A stretch of DNA of 64,000 bases from an uncultured Acidobacteriaceae bacterium (GTDB lineage: Bacteria > Acidobacteriota > Terriglobia > Terriglobales > Acidobacteriaceae), in contig CAIWFH010000125.1 of NCBI GenBank assembly GCA_903911925.1, forward strand, positions 1 to 64,000. Reading direction: 5' to 3'. The translations under genes and the position numbers were made by a program. The notes beneath the pieces are model-generated. The model was not told the DNA's origin. It did not search any database and worked only from the letters and a program-made list of their open reading frames with translations. Shown here piece by piece: positions 1 to 8,314 of this stretch (the first letter of the stretch is position 1; every line of letters starts with the position of its first letter).

Positions 1-60
1 ATACTTTGCAAAACTCGCCTGCGATGCCAGTGTCTGCTGAATCCGCGCCATTCGCTTCAT
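1..60 (-). CDS. Partial N-terminus, possible IS5-family transposase
   Basis: A minus-strand reading frame starts with ATG at 60 and stays open through all 20 codons to the left edge (begins MKRMARIQQTLASQ, then ASFAKY). The pattern of a short basic start followed by an ...SFxKY segment resembles the N-terminus of IS5-family transposases, which usually continue into a TRRExFL motif that would lie outside the window. The sequence between this start and position 112 looks like a terminal inverted repeat, which supports the reading. The identification rests on a very short stretch and could be wrong. Confidence 0.35.
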   Translation of the reverse strand, partial: MKRMARIQQTLASQASFAKY

Positions 61-112
61 ACGACTAGTTTAATCAACAATGAAGCAGGTAGCGGACTTG
101 TGCAGAGGTTCC
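1..112 (-). mobile_element. Possible end of an IS5-like insertion sequence
   Basis: On the minus strand the sequence begins at 112 with GGAACCTCTGCACAAGTC, shortly followed by the start of a candidate transposase at 60. It is directly preceded by CTAG (plus-strand 113-116). IS5-group elements commonly duplicate a YTAR-type tetranucleotide such as CTAG and have IRs starting GG/GA. If right, the element lies mostly left of the window. The 117-248 stretch between it and the next gene holds no supported gene. The other IR and target copy cannot be seen. Confidence 0.35.
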
Positions 113-248
113 CTAGAGCAAGCATTCACCTGATTCGTTGAAGTCTCCCATATTCTGCTCATTCTTATCCGATGAAAAGTGAATAACGGGGTGAACCACA
201 TATACGCAGGCGTACGCAAGCCGTGCCTGCGCCAGAGTCGAGCCAAGA

Positions 249-1130
249 TCAAGCAGTTGCTTCTTCTTTAACGGCTTTGCGGCTGGCCGCGGCAGCGGGT
301 CGGATGAATGCCAGCAGGTCCGCGTTGATTACGTCGGCATGGGTGGTCATCATGCCGTGCGGGAAGCCAGGATAGATTTTGAGCGTGCTGCTCTTGAGCA
401 ACTTGGCCTGCAGCAACGAAGCGTTTTTGTAGGGAACAACCTGGTCATCGTCGCCCTGCAAGATGAGGGCAGGTACTGTGATTGATTTCAGATCGTCCGT
501 CTGGTCGACCTCGGAAAACGCCTTTATGCCTTCGTAGTGTGCAAGCGTGCTGCCCATCATTCCCTGGCGCCACCAGTTCCGGATAACTCCCTCCAGGGGC
601 TTCGCCCCGGGCCTGTTGAAACCGTAAAATGGCCCCGAAGCGAAATCGAGAAAGAACTGCGCCCGATTCGCGGCCAGTGCCTTGCGGAGTTCGTCGAACA
701 ATTCGATCGGAGTGCCGTCCGGATTGTTTCCGGTTTTGACCATGAGTGGAGGAACGGCGCAGGCCAGCACCATCTTGGCAACGCGGCCCTGGGGCTCGCC
801 GTATTTCGCGACATAGCGCGCCACCTCGCCACCGCCAGTGGAATGGCCGATATGGATCGCATTCCTCAGGTCGAGATGCTCGACTACCGCCGCGGCGTCG
901 GACGCGTAATGGTCCATGTCGTGGCCAGTGCCTACCTGCGAGGAACGGCCGTGGCCGCGCCTGTCATGCGCGACGACGCGATAGCCGCGGGCAAGGAAGA
1001 AGAGCATCTGGGTGTCCCAATCGTCCGACGAAAGAGGCCAGCCGTGGTGAAACATGATTGGCTGCGCGTCCTTCGAGCCCCAATCCTTGAAGTAGATCTC
1101 AGTACCGTCTTTGGTTGTGATTATTGGCAT
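249..1130 (-). CDS. Alpha/beta hydrolase, non-heme chloroperoxidase-like
   Basis: A 293-residue cytoplasmic alpha/beta hydrolase with no signal peptide. The nucleophile elbow GHSTGG places the catalytic Ser near residue 97. An oxyanion-side HHGWP motif is near residue 28, the acid lies in GDDDQVVP and the catalytic His in FPHGM near the C-terminus. Length and motifs match the cofactor-free haloperoxidase/esterase group; the real substrate is unknown and is probably an ester or lactone. ATG at 1130 is preceded by GGAGGG with good spacing. It is monocistronic: 387 bases separate it from zwf upstream. Confidence 0.85.
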   Translation of the reverse strand: MPIITTKDGTEIYFKDWGSKDAQPIMFHHGWPLSSDDWDTQMLFFLARGYRVVAHDRRGHGRSSQVGTGHDMDHYASDAAAVVEHLDLRNAIHIGHSTGGGEVARYVAKYGEPQGRVAKMVLACAVPPLMVKTGNNPDGTPIELFDELRKALAANRAQFFLDFASGPFYGFNRPGAKPLEGVIRNWWRQGMMGSTLAHYEGIKAFSEVDQTDDLKSITVPALILQGDDDQVVPYKNASLLQAKLLKSSTLKIYPGFPHGMMTTHADVINADLLAFIRPAAAASRKAVKEEATA

Positions 1131-1517
1131 ACGATTCCCTCCGGTGTGTGGAAGTGAAGTTGTTGAAGCCGCCGTCCCGTGCGGATACAGACCCCCGTTT
1201 TCGCTCCGAAATTCACTTCGAATCTCTACGGTCGCGTTGATTTGGTTTCGATTAAGAATCCAGGGCCTGAGATCAGGCGCTTCCGAATATCAGCGATTCG
1301 ATATCTGACGTTGCACTATTAGCCGTGCTTAGGCTGCCTTCATGTTTGCCACAGTAAACTCTGTCGAATCGAGGACGCAATTGTGCTTTGGTATAGTCTC
1401 GTGCAGAAGAATTCGTCTGTCCGCCAAACGTCAGGCCAGCTGTGAGGTTCGGCGCATCAGATGCTCGCAATCACTGAATGCTGTGATCCACGCCATCCTG
1501 GAGATGGTCTTATGAAT
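1131..1517. other. Intergenic stretch with no supported gene
   Basis: This gap lies between the end of zwf and the start of the hydrolase, both on the minus strand. Short open frames on both strands lack a credible ribosome binding site or recognisable protein, so they are treated as chance. It presumably carries the hydrolase promoter and the zwf terminator, but I see no convincing hexamer pair or U-tailed hairpin. Confidence 0.5.
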
Positions 1518-2918
1518 TTACGATCCAGAGGAAGTCATACCGCCGGGATTATGCCATCCGCCATCTGCTGCGATGAGCGTGTCAGCCTGTTTCGGGCCCC
1601 ATGTGCCACGCTTGTAGGAGCGAACCCGGGGATGAAGCTTGAGTACTCTATCAACTACAACCCATGCGGCTTCAACCGCGTCCTCGCGCGTGAACAACCC
1701 TCCGTCACCATTAATGGCGTCGCCCAAAAGCCGCTCGTAGGGGAATTCCTCTCCCGGCTGTCCTTCCAGCAAATATAGCTCCCGCTGCTCTCCGACAAAC
1801 TCCTCGCCGGCAAGCTTCACGCGAGCTGCGAGCCCGATCTCTGCATTGGGAGAGAGCCGGAAGCGAAGATAATTCCCCTGGCCCGTGGCTGTCGCTGCGT
1901 CCGCGAAAAGCTTCTGCGGCGGCGGCTTCAACTCCACAAGAACTTCGGTGGCTGTGTCGGGCAGATGTTTTCCAGAGCGTAGATACCACGGCACTCCATC
2001 CCAACGCCATGAGTCGATAAAAAGCCTTAGGGCGCAATACGTTTCGACATCGGAGTTCTTTGCCACGTCTTTCTCCTGCCGGTAACCCTCGTATTGACCG
2101 CGCACCAGGTCATCGCGTTTCAAGGGACGCATGGCCTTGAATACGGTTGCCTTTTCGGTTTGCACCGCCGCGAAATTCCGGCCCGCGGGCGGCTCCATGG
2201 CAAGCAACGCGACAATCTGAAAGAGATGATTCTGAATGACGTCCCGCAAGCAACCGGCGGACTCGTAGAACGCCCCGCGCGTTCCGATGCCGAAGCTTTC
2301 CGACAGCGTGATCTGGACGCTGGATATGTAATTGCGGTTCCAGATAGGTTCGAGGAATGAATTTGCGAAACGGAAGTAAAGGATGTTCATGATCGCTTCC
2401 TTGCCAAGGAAGTGATCGATGCGAAAGATGGAATCTTCAGGGAAGACAGAACGCGCCACGCGATTGAGCGCGCGGGCCGACGCCAGGTCGCGGCCAAACG
2501 GCTTCTCGACGATTACCCGCGCATTTCTGGCTAACCCCGCGGAGCCGAGCCCCTTGATTACTGTCTCAAAGAGCGACGGCGGAATGGCGAGGTAATGTGC
2601 GGGGCGGAGCGCCTTGCCGAGCACCTTCTTGATGGCCGCGAATGTATTGCTGTCGTTGTAATCGCCGCTTACATATTTGAGTAACGATAGAAGACGATGG
2701 AGAGCACGCTCATTATCGAGCCCTCCAGATTGCTTGATGGAGTGCGTCGCTCGCTTCTGCAGACGCTCCAGAGTCCACTTGGGGAACGCGACGCCGATGA
2801 CGGGCACGTTGAGGGTTTCGCGCTTCACCATCGCATAAAGCGCGGGGAAGATCATTTTGTGGGCCAGATCGCCTGTTACGCCATAAACAACAAGAGCATC
2901 TGAATGTGAGGGACGCAT
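1518..2918 (-). CDS. zwf: Glucose-6-phosphate 1-dehydrogenase
   Basis: Oxidises glucose-6-phosphate to 6-phosphogluconolactone with NADP+ (or NAD+), the entry step of the oxidative pentose phosphate or Entner-Doudoroff route, in the cytosol. The N-terminal Rossmann motif GVTGDLA (about residues 13-19), the EKPFG strand near 138 and the substrate signature RIDHFLGKE with catalytic His about 169 are all present; the family usually has Tyr where Phe stands here. Length 466 is slightly short of the usual 480-510. ATG at 2918 has AGGAGG eight bases upstream. It lies downstream of the DUF4331 gene, separated by a perfect 10-bp stem-loop. No pgl or gnd gene is adjacent. Confidence 0.96.
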   Translation of the reverse strand: MRPSHSDALVVYGVTGDLAHKMIFPALYAMVKRETLNVPVIGVAFPKWTLERLQKRATHSIKQSGGLDNERALHRLLSLLKYVSGDYNDSNTFAAIKKVLGKALRPAHYLAIPPSLFETVIKGLGSAGLARNARVIVEKPFGRDLASARALNRVARSVFPEDSIFRIDHFLGKEAIMNILYFRFANSFLEPIWNRNYISSVQITLSESFGIGTRGAFYESAGCLRDVIQNHLFQIVALLAMEPPAGRNFAAVQTEKATVFKAMRPLKRDDLVRGQYEGYRQEKDVAKNSDVETYCALRLFIDSWRWDGVPWYLRSGKHLPDTATEVLVELKPPPQKLFADAATATGQGNYLRFRLSPNAEIGLAARVKLAGEEFVGEQRELYLLEGQPGEEFPYERLLGDAINGDGGLFTREDAVEAAWVVVDRVLKLHPRVRSYKRGTWGPKQADTLIAADGGWHNPGGMTSSGS

Positions 2919-2935
2919 CGGGCGCCCTCCTTTTG

Positions 2936-2962
2936 GGCGGCCACCGTTTCCTGGTGGCCGCC
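2936..2962. other. Stem-loop between DUF4331 gene and zwf
   Basis: A perfect 10-bp inverted repeat (GGCGGCCACC at 2936-2945, GGTGGCCGCC at 2953-2962) with a 7-base loop lies after the stop of the DUF4331 gene and just before the zwf ribosome binding site. There is no U tract on the minus strand, so it is more likely an attenuating or mRNA-protecting hairpin than a classic terminator. Confidence 0.55.
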
Positions 2963-3025
2963 GAATCTGGATCGCTGCTCCGATGATAGCGTGTGAGTGC
3001 AGGTGACTCGTCTACGCAGAATTCG

Positions 3026-4024
3026 CTACGCGGCGACCAACTCCGCAGATCGCGCCTTGTGAGGCTGGCCCAGATATGGGAAATCCGCCAGCAGGTCATT
3101 GTGAGGGCCTACGTTATCTCGCGGCACTTTTCCGTTTGTGATGATTGAAAGGAAGGCGTCCATCACGTCGTCGGTGAGGGCACGACCGTTGCCCGGATAG
3201 GCCGCCGAGCGCATTGGATCGTACATGAGGATATCTGGCAAAAGGGTCTGTGCCACGCGGGTTGCTTCTTTCGGCGGGTACCCACCCGTGTGCTCAAGCG
3301 AGTGCGCGAAGACTGCGACGAAACGGGCGTCGTCCGCCGGGTTCGCAGCGAGGTAGTCGCTTTTGTGGTCGCCGGTGAGGAAAACCGATTGCGAGGGCAA
3401 GGCGCCCCGATCCGCCTGTATCCATTTTCCGGTTGCGCCGTCCAGGGTGCGATGCCAGAGACCAATCTTCCCGGGCCCAAGGGCAGAGTTGGGTACCTCA
3501 AGCACTATGCTGCACACATCTTTTCCGGTGAAGAAATCGTCACCGGTAAACTGCAGGTTGTTTACGGCTCCCAGCGTGTCAAAGAAGAATGGGTCGCTGC
3601 GCCAACCGGCGAAGAAGCGGTATTCCCCGGACTCCGTCACCCGCGCCTCATTCCCGGTGGAGACTTGCGCCTGCTCGACGATAAGCTGCCCGCCGTCACC
3701 AGTTCCCGCGGCCTCGGCGCCTTCAGCGCGCCGCAGCGTTGCGGTTTGCGCGCCTTGCTCTGAGGGGGAGAACTGCACCCGGTACGCGATATCGGCCACG
3801 GCATCGCCGTTGGTGTCGATCTTAAGCTCATAGATCGCGCCAGGAGCGAAGGGCTCGTCGGTTGTCGGCCCCGACGGGCTCAGGGCGACGGACGGGTGAA
3901 CATTCATGATCAAGATCGATTTGCCGGCAGTACCAGGTTTTGGGAAAGCATACAGATCGGTAAGGTCGAGTCGGGCGTCCCCGTGAGGGAAGCCAAAATC
4001 GGGACCGGAGTAATGATGTGACAT
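3026..4024 (-). CDS. DUF4331 family protein
   Basis: A 332-residue protein opening with MSHHYSGPDF and the phrase DLTDLYAF, the characteristic start of DUF4331 proteins. No classical signal peptide is visible. The body is rich in beta-type sequence (YRVQFSP, YRFFAGWRSDPFFFD), and the C-terminal third contains FVAVFAHSLEH and LLPDILMYDP. Function of the family is unknown; members are often next to anti-sigma or oxidative-stress genes. The start is well supported by AAGGAGG seven bases before ATG. It is co-directional with zwf 107 bases downstream, so a shared transcript is possible. Confidence 0.85.
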   Translation of the reverse strand: MSHHYSGPDFGFPHGDARLDLTDLYAFPKPGTAGKSILIMNVHPSVALSPSGPTTDEPFAPGAIYELKIDTNGDAVADIAYRVQFSPSEQGAQTATLRRAEGAEAAGTGDGGQLIVEQAQVSTGNEARVTESGEYRFFAGWRSDPFFFDTLGAVNNLQFTGDDFFTGKDVCSIVLEVPNSALGPGKIGLWHRTLDGATGKWIQADRGALPSQSVFLTGDHKSDYLAANPADDARFVAVFAHSLEHTGGYPPKEATRVAQTLLPDILMYDPMRSAAYPGNGRALTDDVMDAFLSIITNGKVPRDNVGPHNDLLADFPYLGQPHKARSAELVAA

Positions 4025-4206
4025 GGATCGTCCTCCTTATGCTTGGTTCGGACGAGTTTTTGCAAACCCCCGAACGAAATGAGTCGTGGTCCATGACACC
4101 AGAAGTGTGAGTCCGGAACAATTGGACGATGGTATTGGGGCGTCGCCTGATTTTCTCTGCGGATTCCTGTGGGAAGGAAAGTTTGGTACTATTGAAAAGT
4201 TGATGT

Positions 4207-4283
4207 GCGCCCGTAGCTCAGCTGGATAGAGTATTTGGCTACGAACCAAAGGGTCGGGAGTTCGAATCTCTCCGGGCGCACCA
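4207..4283 (+). tRNA. tRNA-Arg (ACG)
   Basis: A full 77-nt cloverleaf with genomically encoded CCA. The acceptor stem GCGCCCG pairs with CGGGCGC, the D-arm is TAGCTCAGCTGGATAGAG, the anticodon loop CTACGAA reads ACG, and the T-loop is TTCGAAT. The anticodon stem is TTTGG/CCAAA. A second ACG tRNA lies 69 bases downstream. Confidence 0.97.
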
Positions 4284-4352
4284 TTTTTCTACCGGCATCC
4301 CAAGCGCGAAGGGTCTTTAGTCTGACCTATGTGCTTTGGGATGCTGTGCTGT

Positions 4353-4429
4353 GCGCCCTTAGCTCAGCTGGATAGAGCGTCTGGCTACGAACCAGAAGGC
4401 CGGGAGTTCGAATCTCTCAGGGCGCACCA
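4353..4429 (+). tRNA. tRNA-Arg (ACG), second copy
   Basis: 77 nt including encoded CCA. Acceptor GCGCCCT pairs with AGGGCGC; anticodon loop CTACGAA again gives ACG. Compared with the copy at 4207, the last acceptor pair changes G:C to T:A and the anticodon-stem pairs change with compensation (TCTGG/CCAGA), so both genes look functional rather than one being decayed. Confidence 0.97.
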
Positions 4430-4528
4430 TAAAGAAACCCGTCAAATCTGCCCTGCTGCTCCCCCTCAATAAAAGCCAATGCGCGTTTCATAGGCAATTT
4501 TTGCGCTTGTTCCGGGATATCTGCGAGG

Positions 4529-4792
4529 TCAGGCCGCTGGCGCCGGCTGCAACTCGGCAGGCTGCGGAGCCTGTGCCGGTTGTTCTGTGATATCCAAACC
4601 ACTCTGGCGAATCAGCCTGGTAACGGCGGCCGCGCCCAGGCGGGTTGCGTCGTATTCCACGCGCAGGGTCTGCGCTTGCCTGTCGAACTTGAACTTCCGG
4701 ATACCATAAACATCACGAGCGGCAGCCAGTGCAAGGGTCACAGAGTCCGTTGGCGCCAAGGCGTAGTGATAGAGAATTTCCACCGTAGTCAT
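4529..4792 (-). CDS. Small ferredoxin-fold (HMA-like) protein without metal cysteines
   Basis: An 87-residue cytosolic protein when started at ATG 4792 (MTTVEILYHY). Alternating segments VEILYHYAL, VTLALAAARDVYG, KFKFDRQAQTLRVEYD and AAVTRLIRQSGLDI fit a beta-alpha-beta-beta-alpha-beta heavy-metal-associated-like fold, but the CxxC metal motif is absent. The tail is rich in Ala, Pro and Gln. A longer ATG start at 4852 would overlap the upstream TlpA-like gene by 40 bases, so the shorter one is preferred. It follows that gene in the same direction, 20 bases apart, suggesting an operon. Function unknown. Confidence 0.6.
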   Translation of the reverse strand: MTTVEILYHYALAPTDSVTLALAAARDVYGIRKFKFDRQAQTLRVEYDATRLGAAAVTRLIRQSGLDITEQPAQAPQPAELQPAPAA

Positions 4793-4812
4793 GCTGGAAT
4801 GATACCAAGAAT

Positions 4813-5304
4813 CTAGAGGCTCTTGAGGAATGTTCTGAGCTCGGGGTTCCACCAGTCGGGGTCGCCTACAATTTTGCGGCGAATGACGCCCTGCCGGTCA
4901 ATGATGTAGGTTTCGGGCCAGCCTTCTGTGTGGTAGAGCTTCGCGGCGGTCTGGCCGGGATCGCGGACGGTGGTGAAGTCAACGTGGCGGCGAACAAGGA
5001 AACTCGAATAGGCGTCAGGGTCTTCGTCGATGCTTACGGCCAGAATTGCCAGGTCGGGCCGGTCGTGGTGGAGCGCAAGCAGGCCCGGCATTTCAGCTAC
5101 GCACGGCGGGCACCAGGTGGCCCAGAAATTGAGCACAACGACCTGACCGCGGTAGCTGGCCAGGTGGACGGTCGTGGTTCCATCGGCGACCGTAAAGTCG
5201 GGCGCAGGCTTGTTCATCTGGGTGGGATGCGCGCCGCGGTTGCACCCGGGGGCGAGGGTCAACGGCAGCAGAACCATGAGTGTGAGTAAACGAGGGAAGC
5301 GCAC
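4813..5304 (-). CDS. TlpA-like thiol-disulfide oxidoreductase lipoprotein
   Basis: A periplasmic, membrane-anchored thioredoxin-fold protein. With the GTG start at 5304 the N-terminus is a short basic stretch, a hydrophobic segment and a lipobox LAPGC, predicting signal peptidase II cleavage. The redox motif WCPPC sits in FWATWCPPC, followed by the cis-Pro region GWPETYIID. Such proteins reduce apocytochrome or other periplasmic disulfides (ResA/TlpA group). The upstream open frame to 5418 would collide with the divergent glycosyltransferase gene at 5339, so it is not used. A TATTAT box lies just upstream of the GTG. Confidence 0.88.
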   Translation of the reverse strand: MRFPRLLTLMVLLPLTLAPGCNRGAHPTQMNKPAPDFTVADGTTTVHLASYRGQVVVLNFWATWCPPCVAEMPGLLALHHDRPDLAILAVSIDEDPDAYSSFLVRRHVDFTTVRDPGQTAAKLYHTEGWPETYIIDRQGVIRRKIVGDPDWWNPELRTFLKSL

Positions 5305-5338
5305 ATACTTATAATACGGAGCGAAAGGGCATGACGCT

Positions 5339-6532
5339 ATGGGGAGCAGCAAGCAGGGCGGGGATGAAGTCGCCGGGACAAGAGAGTGGCAGCCGGTTCT
5401 GGGGCTGAGCAGCGACACGGAGCAGCCTGCGGAACCGCAGCCGCACTGGGCAGCGCTCCCCGGAACCCTCTACGATCAGCCGGAACCGGAAGCATTGATT
5501 GAACTTACGGTGATTGTTCCAGCGCGGAACGAGGAGGACTGCCTGGGAGCCTGCCTGCAGTCGCTGGTGGCGCAGTCGGAGAAGATTTTCGAACTCGGCA
5601 AGGACTGGGAACTGATTGTGGTGGACGACCACTCCACGGACCGGACCGGCGAGATTGCCCGGGGGGTCGCCGGGGTGACCGTGCTTGAGGCGGAGAAATT
5701 GCAGCGTGGATGGACCGGCAAGGCCAACGCTATCTGGACGGCGGCCAGAAGGGCGCGAGGAAGATGGCTTCTGTTCACAGATGCGGACACGATCCATGAG
5801 CCGGGCAACCTGCACCGCGCCATGCATGAGGCCACAAAGCACAAGGCGGGCATGCTGAGCTACTCGCCGAGGCAGATTGTTTCTGGAGTGGTGCAGCGGT
5901 CGCTGATGCCGTTGCTTTTCTGCGAATTGGCATTGTCCTATCCGCCGGTGAAGGTCTCGGACCCGAAGGAGAGAATCGCGGCGGCAAATGGGCAGTTCCT
6001 GCTGGTGGAGCGGGAGGCCTACCGGCGGATAGGAGGCCACCCAAGCGTGGCAGACAAGGTGCTGGAAGACGTGGAACTGGCGTTTCTGGCCAAGCGGCGC
6101 AAGATAGGTCTGCGGTTTCGCTACGCGGAGGATGCAGTTTCAACGCGCATGTACCGCTCAACAGCGGCGATGATCGAAGGATGGACCAAGAACCTGGCGC
6201 TGCTGTTTGACAATACGCTGGCGCTGGCGGCTTGGCGGGCTTTGGACATCTTTCTGCTGGCGGGCTTGCCTCTGCTGGCCATCTGGCTGTGGAACGCGCG
6301 CTTCGCGGCGCATTCATTGCAATGGCTGGGAGCCGGATGGGTGCTGGCGCTGCTGTGGGCGCGCAACCTGTTCCGGTTCTATGGAAGAGTGGCCAAGTCG
6401 AATTTTCCCTTTGTGGATTGCGCCATTTCTCCTCTGGGACTGCCGCTGTTTATCGTGCTCCTTTATCGAAGCTGGTTCCAGCATCGGATTTTGAAGCAGG
6501 TAAGCTGGAAGGGAAGAAGCTACGCTGGGTAG
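5339..6532 (+). CDS. Membrane-anchored family 2 glycosyltransferase, HpnB-like
   Basis: A 397-residue GT-A fold glycosyltransferase. After a variable 55-residue lead, the catalytic core shows VIVPARNEE, nucleotide-binding VVDDHSTDRT, the metal-binding FTDADT, and VLEDVELA. Three hydrophobic segments near residues 300-320, 325-345 and 360-380 anchor it in the inner membrane. Overall layout resembles HpnB proteins found with hopanoid genes, but no squalene-hopene cyclase lies in this window, so a role in hopanoid or other lipid glycosylation is only inferred. It is divergent from the TlpA-like gene, with a short shared promoter region. Confidence 0.8.
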   Translation: MGSSKQGGDEVAGTREWQPVLGLSSDTEQPAEPQPHWAALPGTLYDQPEPEALIELTVIVPARNEEDCLGACLQSLVAQSEKIFELGKDWELIVVDDHSTDRTGEIARGVAGVTVLEAEKLQRGWTGKANAIWTAARRARGRWLLFTDADTIHEPGNLHRAMHEATKHKAGMLSYSPRQIVSGVVQRSLMPLLFCELALSYPPVKVSDPKERIAAANGQFLLVEREAYRRIGGHPSVADKVLEDVELAFLAKRRKIGLRFRYAEDAVSTRMYRSTAAMIEGWTKNLALLFDNTLALAAWRALDIFLLAGLPLLAIWLWNARFAAHSLQWLGAGWVLALLWARNLFRFYGRVAKSNFPFVDCAISPLGLPLFIVLLYRSWFQHRILKQVSWKGRSYAG

Positions 6533-6676
6533 TTTGTTAGTTTCGCGCATCCCATATCGCAAGATTTGCACATGGGACATCGGGTTTTGTCGATAGATTT
6601 TGACGGCGTGAAGGTGTTCCTGCATTAGGTGAAGCTATAGCCGTGGCTGAGGCATCTTCTCAAGTGAGGGATAAGA

Positions 6677-7111
6677 ATGGTCTTCTTGACGCGGCGGGCC
6701 ACTTTCTCCGCTTCGCACTTTTATTGGAATCCTGCCTGGCCTGCTGAGAAGAATGAGCAGGTGTTTGGGCGCTGTTCGAATCGCAACGGACATGGACATA
6801 ACTACACGCTGGAGGTGACGGTGGCCGGCGAGCCGGACCCGGTGACCGGGTTCGTAGTGGATCTCAAATGGCTCAAAGCGGCCATCGAGAGGGAAGTGCT
6901 GAACGACTTCGATCATCGTCATCTGAACCTGGAAGTGCCGGAGTTTGCAATATCGGATTCAGGCGCAACGATTCCGACGACGGAGAATATAGCCATCGCA
7001 GTATGGAAGCGGCTGGAGCCGGCGGTAAAAGCGGCAGGCGGCGCGCGATTGAGTTGTGTGCGGGTTTACGAAACGCCGGAGATATTCGCTGAATTTCGAG
7101 GGCAGCCATGA
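6677..7111 (+). CDS. 6-pyruvoyltetrahydropterin synthase / QueD family, copy 1
   Basis: A 144-residue pterin synthase that acts on dihydroneopterin triphosphate, giving 6-pyruvoyltetrahydropterin (PTPS) or 6-carboxytetrahydropterin (QueD). Zinc His residues are in SASH and GHGH; the catalytic Cys is in FGRCSNRNGHGHNY, the Asp-His pair is in FDHRH, and the pterin-anchoring Glu is in VYETPE. The GHGHNY form matches the animal PTPS motif more than the E. coli QueD motif. Its stop overlaps the start of the next paralogue by four bases (ATGA). AGGGATAAGA precedes ATG. Confidence 0.9.
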   Translation: MVFLTRRATFSASHFYWNPAWPAEKNEQVFGRCSNRNGHGHNYTLEVTVAGEPDPVTGFVVDLKWLKAAIEREVLNDFDHRHLNLEVPEFAISDSGATIPTTENIAIAVWKRLEPAVKAAGGARLSCVRVYETPEIFAEFRGQP

Positions 7112-7515
7112 AGGCCTACTTTGGGCGGCGTTACATGCTGAGCGCCAGCCACAGGCTGCATGCGGAGGGCCTCTCGGCTGATGAGAACCTGGCGGCATAC
7201 GGCAAGTGCAACAACCCGCGAGGCCACGGGCACAACTACATTGTTGAAGTGCTGGCAGGCGGTCCGGTCGATCAAGGCACGGGCATGGTGATCGATATGG
7301 TGGCCCTGGACGAAACGGTGCGCGGGCGCGTGATCGAGCGATTTGACCACACCAACCTGAATATGGACCCGCTGTTTGTGAATCGAGTGCCGACGACGGA
7401 GAATCTTTGTAGGGTGGTGTTTGGATTGTTGAAAGATGCGTTGCCGGCCGGCGAACTGGAGTATGTGCGCATTGAAGAGACAGAGAACAATTTCTTTGAG
7501 TGCCACGGCGCTTGA
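7108..7515 (+). CDS. 6-pyruvoyltetrahydropterin synthase / QueD family, copy 2
   Basis: A 135-residue paralogue of the preceding gene, translationally coupled to it through an ATGA overlap. It keeps every key site: SASHR, YGKCNNPRGHGHNY with the catalytic Cys, FDHTNLN with the Asp-His pair, and IEETENN with the anchoring Glu. The two copies differ widely outside these motifs, so this is an old duplication, and the products may form mixed hexamers or have split roles (folate/biopterin versus queuosine). folE follows 140 bases later. Confidence 0.9.
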   Translation: MKAYFGRRYMLSASHRLHAEGLSADENLAAYGKCNNPRGHGHNYIVEVLAGGPVDQGTGMVIDMVALDETVRGRVIERFDHTNLNMDPLFVNRVPTTENLCRVVFGLLKDALPAGELEYVRIEETENNFFECHGA

Positions 7516-7655
7516 AGATTGAAAGAACCTGAAGCGGGCGTTTTGAAAGCGTGAAGACCGAATGCGGTTCCTTCGAGCCGATGCGCTTGCTCAGATGACG
7601 CACTTTTTTTGAAGGATGAAATTCGCCCCATTTCCCGGGCGAGAGGATGAGGAAG

Positions 7656-8288
7656 ATGGCGCAGCCGATTGCGGTAAGCAAGCCCGTTCGCCGGGCCGCT
7701 GGAACTGACGAAGGGTTAAGCGAGTTCAGTACGCAGGAGATGTATCGCGAGATCCTGATGCGGCTCGGTGAGAACCCCGACCGCGATGGGCTGGGCGCTA
7801 CGCCGGCCCGCGTGGAAAAGTCGATGGCCTTTCTGACCAAGGGCTACGACGAGGACCCTACCAAGATTCTGCGCGGAGCGCTGTTTGACGTGGACTACGA
7901 CGAGATGGTGATCGTCAAGGACATTGAAATGTTCTCGCTGTGCGAGCATCACATGCTGCCGTTTTTCGGCAGGGTACACGTAGCTTATATCCCCAAGGGC
8001 AAGGTCATCGGGCTGAGCAAGATTCCCCGCCTTGTGGAGGTTTTTGCGCGCAGGCTTCAAGTGCAGGAGCGGTTGACGCGCCAGATTGCCGACGCGATTC
8101 AACATGCCATTGAGCCGCAGGGTGTGGGCGTGGTGATTGAAGCGCGGCACCTTTGCATGATGATGCGCGGGATCGAGAAGCAGAACTCGTCCACGGTGAC
8201 TTCGGCCATGGTGGGCTGCTTCAGGCAGAAGGAAACGCGCTCTGAGTTCCTGTCGCTGGTGCGCAATTCGGGGACCGGCGCGATATGA
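7656..8288 (+). CDS. folE: GTP cyclohydrolase I
   Basis: Converts GTP to 7,8-dihydroneopterin triphosphate, the first step of folate, biopterin and queuosine synthesis. The zinc site is visible as [10 protein letters not shown] and the later Cys in HLCMMMRG; the [10 protein letters not shown] and [14 protein letters not shown] signatures are intact. Starting at ATG 7656 gives 210 residues, a normal length; an ATG at 7647 is also in frame but sits directly on its GAGG, so the internal ATG is preferred. It supplies the substrate of the two PTPS/QueD-family enzymes just upstream, forming a pterin block. Confidence 0.96.
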   Translation: MAQPIAVSKPVRRAAGTDEGLSEFSTQEMYREILMRLGENPDRDGLGATPARVEKSMAFLTKGYDEDPTKILRGALFDVDYDEMVIVKDIEMFSLCEHHMLPFFGRVHVAYIPKGKVIGLSKIPRLVEVFARRLQVQERLTRQIADAIQHAIEPQGVGVVIEARHLCMMMRGIEKQNSSTVTSAMVGCFRQKETRSEFLSLVRNSGTGAI

Positions 8289-8314
8289 GCGCCCAACTCG
8301 CGTACATTAGATAG

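Noticed and set aside
537..1157. 206-residue plus-strand open frame across the alpha/beta hydrolase
   Set aside because: Fully antisense to a well-supported enzyme gene, low similarity to any known pattern, no ribosome binding site. High GC produces long antisense frames throughout the window.
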